From contig JAEZIF010000355.1 of NCBI GenBank assembly GCA_023416135.1, positions 17,980 to 81,979 on the forward strand: a DNA stretch of 64,000 nt, given 5' to 3'. The stretch is from Pseudomonadota bacterium. Lineage in GTDB: Bacteria; Pseudomonadota; Alphaproteobacteria; Reyranellales; Reyranellaceae. This document shows positions 10,201 through 17,216 of this stretch, in pieces (within the stretch, counting starts at the first letter, position 1; every line of letters begins with the position of its first letter). A program made the translations under genes and the position numbers. Under the pieces are notes generated by a model. The model searched no databases, had not been told where the DNA came from, and was given only the letters and a program-made list of their open reading frames with translations.

Positions 10201-11941
10201 CGGCACCGAATCGTTGACCTACGCCGAGCTCGATCGCCAGTCGACCGCTCTCGCCCATGCGCTGTTGCAGGCGAGCCCCATGCGACGAGGCCGCATTGCC
10301 GTCGCCATCGATCGGTCCTGCGCGCTGCTCGTCAGCCTTCTGGGCGTGATGAAGGCAGGCCATGCTTATGTCCCGCTAGACGTCCGCCAGCCAGTCGAGC
10401 GATTGCGGCAGATCGCGGCGACTGCCCGCATCGACGGCATCGTCTGCCAGGACGAGTCGATTGCCGACATCGCGCCCGGCGTCTTCGCGCTTCGCCTCGA
10501 CAAGCTCGCCGCGCCGGCGGCCAGCGGTCCCGAGCTGCCGCGCGTGCCGACGGATGCCTCGGCCTATGTCATCTTCACATCGGGATCGACGGGCGAGCCA
10601 AAGGGCGTCGAGATCGGCCATCGATCACTGACCAACACGCTGAGCGCCATGTCGGTGCTGTGCGAGATCGCAACCGACGACGTGCTGGTCGCGGCGAGCG
10701 CCGTGACCTTCGATGCGTCGCTGCCCGAGCTTTTCATGCCGCTGATCGCCGGGGCTCGCGTCGTCATTGCCGATTCCGAGACCGTCCGAACCGGCTTCGA
10801 ACTCGTGGCACTGGCGGACCGGACGAAGGCCACGGTGCTGCAGGCGACGCCGACTCTGTGGGGCATGCTGCTCGAGGCTGGTTTCACCGCGCGACCTGGC
10901 CTGAAGATGATCGCCGCCGGCGAGCCGTTGTCACGCGATCTCGCCGACCGGCTGCTGGCCGGCGGCGGGCGATTGTGGAACCTCTATGGACCGACCGAGG
11001 CGGCGATCTGTGCGTCAGGCGGCGAAATCGCCGCCGACGACGCCGCGATAACCATCGGCCGGCCGATCGCCAACACCGAGCTCTACGTGCTCGACGAACA
11101 CGATCGCGTCGTCCCGCCGGGCGCCTTCGGGACGCTCTTCATCGGCGGCGACGGCCTCGCCAAGGGCTACTTCGGCCGACCGGACCTGACGGCTCGGTCT
11201 TTCCGGGAGGTCTCGCTGGCAGGGCGACCGCCGCGGCGGCTCTACCGCACCGGCGACCAAGCCCGACTGCTGCCCGCGGGCGAATTCGAGCTGCGCGGCC
11301 GCAACGACCGCCAAGTCAAGCTGCGCGGTTTTCGCATCGAGCTCGAGGAGATCGAAAGCGCCCTGCGTCGGACGGCCGGCATACGCGACTGCGCGGTACT
11401 GCTGCGCCACGATATCGGTCCGGATCCGGCGCTGGTGGCCTATGTCGCGGTGGCCGGCAGCAATCCGGAAGCGCTTCGCGCCGACCTGGCACGGCGCCTG
11501 CCCGACTACATGGTGCCCGCCCGCTGGGTCGTGCTCGATGCCCTGCCGCTCACGGCTGCGGGCAAGCTCGACCGCAACAGCCTGCCGCCGCCGCCCGAGA
11601 CGCCGCGGCCGGTCGAACCGGTAACCGAGCGCCCGGGCTCGCCGATCGAAGCCGCCATCGCGGCCGTGTGGGCAGAGGTGCTCGGCCGCAATGACTTCGG
11701 GCTCGAAGACCCGTTGTTCTCGGCAGGCGCCGATTCGCTGCACGTCTTCCGCATCGCCGCGCGCCTGCAACGACAGGACATGGCCATCGATGCCCGAGAC
11801 CTGATGAAGAATCCGACCATCGCCGCCCTCGCTCGGAAGGTTCGGGACGGCCGGCGCGGCCCCGGCGATGCCGATCGCAGAAAGGCCCCCGCCCTCACCG
11901 ATTTCCGGCGCGGCGCGCGGCGGCATATCGTGGCTTCGTGA
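4244..11941 (+). CDS. Hybrid PKS-NRPS megasynthase KS-AT-ACP-AMT-C-A-T
   Basis: A 2565-residue multimodular enzyme. KS (about 5-430): active Cys183 in VQSACSTS, and the His residues in CHGTATPLGD and KANVGHLD. AT (about 530-815): Ser622 in GHSVGE, and HAFH at 718-721, the malonyl-CoA signature. ACP: Ser931 in GFDSLLL. Class III PLP aminotransferase (about 1070-1490): FDEIVTGFR, and Lys1329 in TYGKVLGGG. C domain (about 1510-1950): complete HHIVCDG at 1643-1649. A domain (about 1975-2440): TSGSTGEPKG from 2112, and Lys in LTAAGKLD. T domain: Ser2498 in GADSLHV. There is no KR, DH or ER, so the beta-ketone made by KS should be the aminotransferase substrate, giving a beta-amino acyl unit as in mycosubtilin/iturin-type hybrids. 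Second-A pocket residues by hand: D-A-P-Q-I-A-L-I-C-K, with no classical match that I know. Confidence 0.95.
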   Translation: MSLPDNAIAIVGMAGRFPGADDVRQFWANARSGATSITRFSNAELEDAFPDEVRNAPNFVRARAILRDVDQFDADFFGILPKVAALTDPQHRLLLECSWAALEDAGCDPARFPGAIGVFAGSSMPTYLLTNVLAGQLDPGRFASDYQVGSYDALLGALPDTLATRVAYKLNLRGPAMTVQSACSTSLLAIAQACQSLLLGQSDMALAGGVSVTFPQKRGYLHQEGGMVSADGACRPFDDDATGTVFGDGVAIVALKRLADAVAERDHIYAVIRGTAVNNDGSGKVGFTAPSVQGQAEVIATALAVAAVDPRSIGYVECHGTATPLGDPIELAGLQQGFGMRRVEQPTCAIGSAKANVGHLDAASGAVGLIRAALALHHREIPPLANFRRLNRHIDASKSPFYFPTTVRPWSTEDGPRRAGVSSFGVGGTNVHAVLEEAPPIERAGASTRRHHVLPLSARNDAALRAAAAALADDLAGCPDVALDDVAFTLQTGRRAFEQRTAIAAASREQAIEALRSLPATLRAAEDAIPLVFMFPGQGAQLPGMARDLYESHATFRALIDHGIEIAAPLVGAGLRGQLLDPDASGGDATSLAQPALFIFEYAQARLWMEWGLRPTSMVGHSVGEFVAACLAGVFSFEEGCRLVAARGRIMQAMPPGAMLAVRLPEHDLEVELGDGLDLAAVNAPSLCVAAGPVQEIEALEARLAGKNVPYRRLAASHAFHSRAVEPALAEIAVSAKTIPLQPPVLPFVSSVTGCWITATEAIDPQYWVRHCRAPVRFAAALATAVRDGRPYLLEVGPGRTLSSLAPQIVDRTALRGVAASMPDGGAGGPSDAAAALWSAGLPLDWNAAGFGGYRISLPTYPFQRIRHWIEPASGHAASAARPVAPAASSPMSAPPRATALVAQIVEIFRDLSGVTDIDPDADFIAQGFDSLLLGQAAHAIEKKFQTRISFRQLLKETPSAATLAEYLCSILPAQAPATTTAAEASALAPTALFQAQLEAMHALFAEQLRALHGQAPAATPAARLPAADPTPDVAGPPRLSRSKGTPLTQRQQHYIRTLTQRLDARTPLSKARTQHDRDVLADPRTAAGFRREWKELVYPVVADTAKGSKIHDIDGNDYVDLVNGFGQTMFGHSPEFVTDAIAAQLRDGFPIGPQTPLAGDVAALVRDMTGNERVTFCNTGSEAVMAAMRVARTITGRERVVVFNNDYHGQFDEALVKAIGGTGPQALPSAPGIPSGSVANMTVLPYGEQRSLDWIAANGRDVAAVLVEPVQSRHPALRPVEFLKKLRALCDASGTVLVFDEIVTGFRVHPGGVQAVFGIAADLVTYGKVLGGGMPIGILAGKARFMDALDGGTWRYGDDSVPETAATFVAGTFVRHPLALAAAKAVLLHLRAEGPALQERLGERMGRLVDTFNRDLERRGLATRAEGYSSWFHISFAAEGQLASLFWPQMRLLGIHMQEGFPCFLTTAHSDADIAAIESAFTTSLDALEAAGILEAGSRSVTATPVSEPAASAPLTEPQMEILTAVQMGDEASCTFNESISIALDGPLDQLALETALNTVIARHDALRGRVGRNDERMHFAPRLALILRPHDFRNEADPDAALAALVAADARTPFDLWAGPLVRAALVQLGARRHVLVFTAHHIVCDGWSTNIILRELAACYRAARAKQPVAISNAASFSRHAFDEASSREARAADLAYWTSLYRDIPPLPELPADRPRPQQRVYTGATHTTQVDASGLGGLRRTAAACGATLFSTLFTALQIVIGRLSNTSDVVIGVPVALQAVEDRPDLVGHCVNMLPFRSPLDWNKPFASVVRTAAQRLAEGFDHARCTYGTLVRSLPIERTVDRLPLTEIQFNLERLSTATDFGDLSVKVTPNAKTAAIFDLCVNVIESDAGLRIDCDYSTALFDEATIARWMEHYRLVLESIVSAPETPLAALELLSAEQQRFVVDAVNATAAPYPGDHCIHDLFAAQAARAPERLACAGGTESLTYAELDRQSTALAHALLQASPMRRGRIAVAIDRSCALLVSLLGVMKAGHAYVPLDVRQPVERLRQIAATARIDGIVCQDESIADIAPGVFALRLDKLAAPAASGPELPRVPTDASAYVIFTSGSTGEPKGVEIGHRSLTNTLSAMSVLCEIATDDVLVAASAVTFDASLPELFMPLIAGARVVIADSETVRTGFELVALADRTKATVLQATPTLWGMLLEAGFTARPGLKMIAAGEPLSRDLADRLLAGGGRLWNLYGPTEAAICASGGEIAADDAAITIGRPIANTELYVLDEHDRVVPPGAFGTLFIGGDGLAKGYFGRPDLTARSFREVSLAGRPPRRLYRTGDQARLLPAGEFELRGRNDRQVKLRGFRIELEEIESALRRTAGIRDCAVLLRHDIGPDPALVAYVAVAGSNPEALRADLARRLPDYMVPARWVVLDALPLTAAGKLDRNSLPPPPETPRPVEPVTERPGSPIEAAIAAVWAEVLGRNDFGLEDPLFSAGADSLHVFRIAARLQRQDMAIDARDLMKNPTIAALARKVRDGRRGPGDADRRKAPALTDFRRGARRHIVAS

Positions 11942-14205
11942 TGGCCGGCCGCACCGACGACAACCAGGCGCCGCTTCTCGACGCCGAGAGTCGCGCGTTT
12001 CCGTGCACCCTGCTGCAGCAGCGGCTGTGGTCGCAGGCCCGGTCCGGACGGCCATACGGTCTCAACGTTGCCATGCGCTGGCTGGTGACCGGGCGGCTCA
12101 CGCTGGACGTCGCTCAACGCGCCCTGCAGGTTCTCGTGCGGCGCCACGAGATCCTGCGCACGTACTTGCGCGAAGTCGACGGCGTGCCCATGCAGGTGAT
12201 TCTGTCGGACTGCCCGGTCAAGCTGCGCAGCATCGACCTGTCGACGCTCGATGCCGACTCCGCCATGGCGCGTGCGGAAGAGATCGCCAAGCAGGAGGCC
12301 GTCGGGCCCATCGACCTCGGTGTGGCGCCATTGTTCCGCGCCGGGCTGCTGCGCCTGGGCCCCGACCGCAGCATTCTGCTTCTCACCTTCCATGCGACGA
12401 TCGCCGACGGCTGGTCGATCGGTCTGCTCGTCGCGGAGTTCGAGGCGACGGCGAAGGTGATCGAGGCTGGCGCTACCCCTGGCAACGCCGAGCCCGAGCT
12501 GCAGGTCGTCGACTACGCGCTGTGGGAACGCGAGCTGCTCGCCAGCGGCGCGCTCGAGGATTCCCGTCAGTACTGGCAGCGCAAGCTCAAGGGAGTCACC
12601 GGCACGATCGTGCCCGCCGACCACCGGCCGGCCGACCGTCGCGGCGACCACGGAGACATCTTGTCGCTGCTGCTGGCGCCCGGCGTCAGCACTGCCGTCG
12701 ACGACTTCGCGAGTCGGCACAGCTTCACGCTCTATGGTCTCGCCGTCGCCGCCCTGACGCTGCTGTTGCATCGCGTGACCGGAGATTCGAAGATCGTGAT
12801 CGGATCGCAGGTGGCTCATCGCGAGGAGCCGGCGGCCGAATTGCTTGTAGGCCCGACCGTCAACTCGATCACCCTCTGCCTGCCGGCGGATACCCAAGCC
12901 TCGCTTCTGACTTTCGCGCGAATGGCGGCCGACGAAGTGCGGGAAGCGCTCCATCACCAGCGACTGCCCTTCGAGGCAGTTGTCGGTGAGCTGCCCGATG
13001 GCGCCGGCGAGCGGCTTCACGCCGTCAACCTGGTCGTCCACCGATCCTACTCGGGGACCCGCGAGTCCGAGCGCGAGGAAGGCAGCTTCAGCCTCCTCTC
13101 GCTGCCGTCTTTCTCCTCGGGCACGCAGTGGGATCTCAACTTCTTCCTGATCTGGCGCGACGAAGGCTGGCGCATGTCGTGCGAGGCCGACAGCGACCTC
13201 TACGATGCCTCGACGGTGAAGGACCTGCTGGAAGGCTGGCGCACCTGCCTGGAGGCGCTGGTGGCCTCGCCTGAGCTTCGTCTTGCCGACTGTCCGGCGC
13301 TACGCAGCATTGCCACGCGCAGCACAGCCATTCCGACCGACGCGCCCGCCGTTCAGGCGGCGGCCCATCGCGAGCCCATTCCCGTCCACGATCCGGCACA
13401 GCAGGTCGCGCGCTTCCACGAGGGCGGCCGCCGCACACCGATGATCGCGATCAACAATCGCTCCGTATACTATCAGCTCGCGCGAGCGCTGGGCACCGAC
13501 CGCCCGTTCATCGACATCCAGACCTATCATCCCGCCGGCCCGCTGGACCTGTCGGGATACAGCTTCGACGATTTCGCGACCTACGTGGTGCGGCTCATCC
13601 GCTGGGCACAACCGAGCGGCCCCTACCTGCTCGGCGGCCATTGCATCTACGGCGCGCTGGCCTTCGAGGCCGCACGACAGCTGCAGCGCATGGGCGAGAA
13701 GATCGAGCTCGTCTGCCTGTTCGACACCTGGGCGCCCGGCTACCGGGAATCGATGTCGCAGAAGAACCAGGAGCGCCGCCAGCGCCAGCTTCGTACGCGC
13801 GCCCGGCTTAACCGCATCGAGCAGTACCGCAGGGGCGAGATCGGCTTGAAGGATCTGGTCTGGCTACCGATCCAGCGCCGTCTCGGCTACCAGACGCCGT
13901 CCGGCGAGGAAACGGAGGCCGACCTGTTCACCGGCCGCTGGTTCGACGACCATATCCGCGACGCGGCGCACACGCATCGGCCGGCACCCGCCAACATCGA
14001 CGCCGTCCTCTTCCGCAGCGCCGAGACGCTGCGCGGTCGGCTGTTCGACGAGCGCATGGGTTGGGGATCGATCGTGGCCGGCAGGCTCTACCAGGCCAAC
14101 ATAGACAGCGCCCATCTCGACATGTTCCAGGAGAAGCCGGCCGCCGCCATCGCATCGTTCCTAGGCCCGCTGCTGGCAGCGATCGAAGGCCGCCGCAGCT
14201 CATGA
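11941..14205 (+). CDS. NRPS termination protein: atypical condensation domain plus Cys-type thioesterase
   Basis: A 754-residue C-TE protein lacking A and T domains. I chose the ATG at 11941, whose first base is the last base of the upstream TGA (TGATG); a GTG at 11938 is also in frame. The C-domain fold is complete (LQQRLW, RHEILRT, YALWERELL, GPTVNSI, LPFEAVVG). However, the HHxxxDG motif reads H151-A152-T-I-A-D-G, so the catalytic second His is Ala. The thioesterase (about 485-754) has GGHCIYG, with Cys568 where Ser is usual, and probable triad partners Asp595 (LFDTW) and His725 (SAHLDMF). Expected role: off-loading, possibly by cyclisation, of the chain held on Ser2498 of the preceding protein. 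Mechanism and product are inference. Confidence 0.9.
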   Translation: MAGRTDDNQAPLLDAESRAFPCTLLQQRLWSQARSGRPYGLNVAMRWLVTGRLTLDVAQRALQVLVRRHEILRTYLREVDGVPMQVILSDCPVKLRSIDLSTLDADSAMARAEEIAKQEAVGPIDLGVAPLFRAGLLRLGPDRSILLLTFHATIADGWSIGLLVAEFEATAKVIEAGATPGNAEPELQVVDYALWERELLASGALEDSRQYWQRKLKGVTGTIVPADHRPADRRGDHGDILSLLLAPGVSTAVDDFASRHSFTLYGLAVAALTLLLHRVTGDSKIVIGSQVAHREEPAAELLVGPTVNSITLCLPADTQASLLTFARMAADEVREALHHQRLPFEAVVGELPDGAGERLHAVNLVVHRSYSGTRESEREEGSFSLLSLPSFSSGTQWDLNFFLIWRDEGWRMSCEADSDLYDASTVKDLLEGWRTCLEALVASPELRLADCPALRSIATRSTAIPTDAPAVQAAAHREPIPVHDPAQQVARFHEGGRRTPMIAINNRSVYYQLARALGTDRPFIDIQTYHPAGPLDLSGYSFDDFATYVVRLIRWAQPSGPYLLGGHCIYGALAFEAARQLQRMGEKIELVCLFDTWAPGYRESMSQKNQERRQRQLRTRARLNRIEQYRRGEIGLKDLVWLPIQRRLGYQTPSGEETEADLFTGRWFDDHIRDAAHTHRPAPANIDAVLFRSAETLRGRLFDERMGWGSIVAGRLYQANIDSAHLDMFQEKPAAAIASFLGPLLAAIEGRRSS

Positions 14206-15239
14206 CCGCCATGCGGCTGTCGCTGGTCGCTGGGCTGCTCGTCCTCGCTTGCCTGCTCGTGCTGGTGCTGGTGCTGGTGTTCGTGCCGCGCCGGCCGTCG
14301 CCGACAGGACCGCAGTCCGTCGGACACATGGAAGTGGTGCTGCGCGATTCCGGCGGTCGATCATTGCCGGTCGCCGTGTGGTATCCGCTGGGCACGCGCG
14401 AGCCGGCGCCGGTCATCCTGTATTCTCCGGGCTGGGGCGGGACGCGCACGCAAAGCAGCATCCAGGTCGAGAACCTCGCGAGCCACGGCTTCGTGGTCGT
14501 CGGCTGCGACGACGTCGCGAGCGACCCCGCCAGCGATCCCGATCGCGGTGCGTCGGTCGAGCTCGGGTCCGATGCGGCACTGAAGGCAACGATCGAGCGC
14601 GCCGGCCGGCACGTCCTCATGCAGGCCACCCGGCTGGTCGACGTCCTGCGCGCCCTCGAAAGCGGCCAGGTTTCCGCTCTCGCTCGCCGTCTCGACCTCG
14701 CGCATGTCGGTGCCATGGGCTTCTCGGTGGGCGGCGCGGCGGCCATCCAGGCGGGCCTGATGGATCATCGCATTCTCGCCGTCCTCAATATCGACGGCGC
14801 ACTGTCGGGACCGACCGCCGACCAGATCGGTCCGCAGGCCTACTTCCTGCTGTCCAGCCGCGAGGCATTCCCCACCGACGCGCAGTTGACCTCGGCCGAT
14901 CCGGTCGTGCGCAACTACGCCCATATCGGTGCGATCGACATACCGCGCAACAGGCGACGCATGGAACAGCCGCGCAACTACTGGGCCTTGATCGAACCCG
15001 CGGGGCATGACGACCTGGCGGACGGCCTGTTCGAGCTGCACCGGAGCCGGCCGCTCCGCACCAATTCCCGGAGGTCCGCAGTGAACGAGTCCATCGAGCG
15101 GCTGCAGGTCGCCTTCTTCCGCAGCACGCTGATGGGCGACGATGCGGCGCTGCAATACCTCGTCGGCAGGAACAGTCACACCGTGCGGTGGATCAGTCCG
15201 ACGTCCGCGACACCGGGCACTGCCAGGGAAAGGCAGTAA
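14202..15239 (+). CDS. Membrane-anchored alpha/beta hydrolase (dienelactone/PAF-acetylhydrolase-like)
   Basis: A 345-residue protein opening with an extremely Leu/Val-rich signal anchor (residues 5-29) before RRPSPTG, so the catalytic part probably lies in the periplasm. The oxyanion region is YSPGWGGTRTQ, the nucleophile Ser175 lies in GFSVGG, and a C-terminal His in AGHDDL is the likely base. It overlaps the C-TE stop as ATGA, making it the fourth gene of the biosynthetic operon. A role in product maturation, resistance or editing is plausible but unproven. Its last 64 bp overlap the phosphopantetheinyl transferase gene on the opposite strand. Confidence 0.78.
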   Translation: MTAMRLSLVAGLLVLACLLVLVLVLVFVPRRPSPTGPQSVGHMEVVLRDSGGRSLPVAVWYPLGTREPAPVILYSPGWGGTRTQSSIQVENLASHGFVVVGCDDVASDPASDPDRGASVELGSDAALKATIERAGRHVLMQATRLVDVLRALESGQVSALARRLDLAHVGAMGFSVGGAAAIQAGLMDHRILAVLNIDGALSGPTADQIGPQAYFLLSSREAFPTDAQLTSADPVVRNYAHIGAIDIPRNRRRMEQPRNYWALIEPAGHDDLADGLFELHRSRPLRTNSRRSAVNESIERLQVAFFRSTLMGDDAALQYLVGRNSHTVRWISPTSATPGTARERQ

Positions 15240-15865
15240 TTCTCCAGAGTCGTCGACTGCAGCCAGCACGTCCGCTGCGCGCGCTGCGGCGCGAGAACCA
15301 GCGTCGGCTGCGACGCGGCGATCGAGACCTCGAAAGTGTCGAGCGGGATGGAGAGACCGACGCCGATGGCTTTCACGACCGCTTCCTTCAGCGTCCAGAT
15401 GAGAAAGAAGGCGCGGCGCTGTGCTTCGGGGTCGCGCGGAGCCTCAATCGCCGCCACTTCGTTGGGATGAAAATAGCGCTTTGCCAGGTCCAGGTGCTCG
15501 ATTGGCCGGATGCGTTCGAGGTCGATGCCGACCTTCGAATCGTCGCTCACCGCGAGCACCGCCCGGTCCCCGCTGTGACTCAGGTTGAAATCACCGGGCC
15601 AGCTGCCTTTCAGGCGGGGTTTGCCGAACTCGTTCGCTTCGAAGGACAGCGCCCTCGGGTCGAGGCCCAGATGTCGCCCCAGAGCCAGCCGCAGGCCGGC
15701 GTGCGCCGCCAGGAAGCGTCGTCGCAGGTCCGCCGAAACGAAGCGTTGCTGCCGTGCCTTCTCATCGTCCGACAGCACCGCCTCGGCCGCGGCACCGCCG
15801 AGCAAGTCGGACGCCAGACTCCACGACCAGACGTGCACCTGCCGCTTCTGTGGATCGGCAGGCAT
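15176..15865 (-). CDS. Sfp-type 4'-phosphopantetheinyl transferase
   Basis: A 229-residue enzyme that moves phosphopantetheine from CoA to the conserved Ser of carrier domains. Family motifs are clear: NEFGKPRL, FNLSHSGDRAVLAVS, VGIDLERIRP (the Mg-binding GIDxE) and FFLIWTLKEAVVKAIG (WxxKEA). It sits head-to-tail against the NRPS/PKS operon and should activate its three carrier domains. It lies only 9 bp downstream of the acyl-CoA dehydrogenase gene on the same strand, so it may be transcribed with that gene rather than with the megasynthase genes. Confidence 0.92.
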   Translation of the reverse strand: MPADPQKRQVHVWSWSLASDLLGGAAAEAVLSDDEKARQQRFVSADLRRRFLAAHAGLRLALGRHLGLDPRALSFEANEFGKPRLKGSWPGDFNLSHSGDRAVLAVSDDSKVGIDLERIRPIEHLDLAKRYFHPNEVAAIEAPRDPEAQRRAFFLIWTLKEAVVKAIGVGLSIPLDTFEVSIAASQPTLVLAPQRAQRTCWLQSTTLENYCLSLAVPGVADVGLIHRTV

Positions 15866-15874
15866 TGATCCTCC

Positions 15875-17083
15875 CTACAGGCCCAAAACCGCCTTGGCGA
15901 TGATGTTGCGCTGGATCTCGTTCGATCCCGCGTAGATCGTCGAGGCGCGATTGTTGAGATAGAGCGGCATGGCCGTGATGCCCCACTCCGGCGTCACCGT
16001 CGGCTCGTTGTGGCCCAGCATCCGCGCCTCGGGCTCGAAGGGCGCTGCGTACCAGGCGAGCGCCTCGACACCCAGATGATCGAGCTTCTGCAAGGTCTCG
16101 CTGCCGCGGATCTTCATGGCCGACGAGACCGCGCCCGGGTTCTTGCCGCGGCTCAGGTCCGACAGGACCTGCATCTCGATCATCTCCAACGCCTGGATCT
16201 CGATCTCCGCCTCGGCCAGCCGCTCGGCGAAGGTGCGCTCCTCGATCAGGCGACCGTTGCCGTCGGCCGCTTCCTCTCGGGCGATGCGGCGGATGTCCTC
16301 GATGCGGGCATAGAGGTTGGGCGTGTAGCCCTCGCCGCCGCGCTCGAACTCGAGCAGGTACTTGGCGACCGTCCAGCCGGCATTCTCCGGGCCGATGCGG
16401 TTTGCCACCGGCGTGCGCACATTGTCGAAGAACACCTGGTTGACCTCGTGGTCGCCCGCCAGGGTGACGATCTGCTTTACCGTGAGGCCCGGCGACTTCA
16501 TCGAATCGATCAGCACGAAGGAGATGCCGTCCTGCGGCTTGCCTTCGGTCGAGGTACGCACCAGGCAGAACATGTGGTCGGCGACATGCCCGCCGGTCGT
16601 CCAGATCTTGGTCCCGTTGATCACGTAGTCGTCGCCATCGCGCTCGGCGCGCGTCTTGAGGCTGGCGAGGTCGGAACCCGAGCCCGGCTCGGAATAGCCC
16701 TGGCAGAAGATGATGTCGCCGGACACGATGCGCGGCAGGTACTTGGCTTTCTGCTCCGGCGTGCCGAACTTCATGATCACCGGGCCGACCATGCGCAGGC
16801 CCATGGCGAAGATGCGCGGTGCGTCGACGGCGATGCACTCGCGGGCGAAGATGTAGCGCTGGGTCGCGCTCCAGCCGGTGCCGCCGTATTCCTTGGGCCA
16901 GGTCGGTGCCGACCAGCCGCGCTTGGCCAGCACCTTGTGCCAGCGCATGCCGGCCTCGACCTCGGCGAACACGCCGCCGGTCTTGCGGCCGGCCTCGCGT
17001 AAGTCGTCCGTAAGGTTCTCGTCGAGGAAGCGGCGCACCTCGTCGCGGAAGGCTTCGTCCTGCGGGCTGAGGGCCAAGTCCAT
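15875..17083 (-). CDS. Acyl-CoA dehydrogenase
   Basis: A flavoprotein of about 402 residues that oxidises acyl-CoA thioesters to enoyl-CoA. The ATG at 17083 is preferred because GGAGG lies 6 bases upstream; the longer frame to 17110 has no such site. Motifs include FCQGYSEPGSGSDLASL (FAD/substrate region), TKIWTTGGHVADHMFCLVR, and a C-terminal helix with IYAGSNEIQRNIIAKAVLGL, the typical end of the family. I cannot assign substrate chain length. The PPTase gene follows 9 bp downstream. Confidence 0.92.
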   Translation of the reverse strand: MDLALSPQDEAFRDEVRRFLDENLTDDLREAGRKTGGVFAEVEAGMRWHKVLAKRGWSAPTWPKEYGGTGWSATQRYIFARECIAVDAPRIFAMGLRMVGPVIMKFGTPEQKAKYLPRIVSGDIIFCQGYSEPGSGSDLASLKTRAERDGDDYVINGTKIWTTGGHVADHMFCLVRTSTEGKPQDGISFVLIDSMKSPGLTVKQIVTLAGDHEVNQVFFDNVRTPVANRIGPENAGWTVAKYLLEFERGGEGYTPNLYARIEDIRRIAREEAADGNGRLIEERTFAERLAEAEIEIQALEMIEMQVLSDLSRGKNPGAVSSAMKIRGSETLQKLDHLGVEALAWYAAPFEPEARMLGHNEPTVTPEWGITAMPLYLNNRASTIYAGSNEIQRNIIAKAVLGL

Positions 17084-17216
17084 GTATTTCCTCCGGGCAA
17101 TCCGTCCCAAAAGCTAGCGGCGTCCGCACAACTGAGTCCAGCGCGCGGCTGGCCGGGGCTTCCGATGGGCGGTATGGTTCTTGCCTAGTCTTCGGCATCC
17201 GCCCGCGGAGTCGCCC

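Noticed and set aside
11941..14205. Claim that the product is a beta-lactam
   Set aside because: A Cys-type TE alone does not prove this; the beta-amine is expected to be far from the released carboxyl after one more residue is added, so it is mentioned only as a possibility for unusual off-loading.
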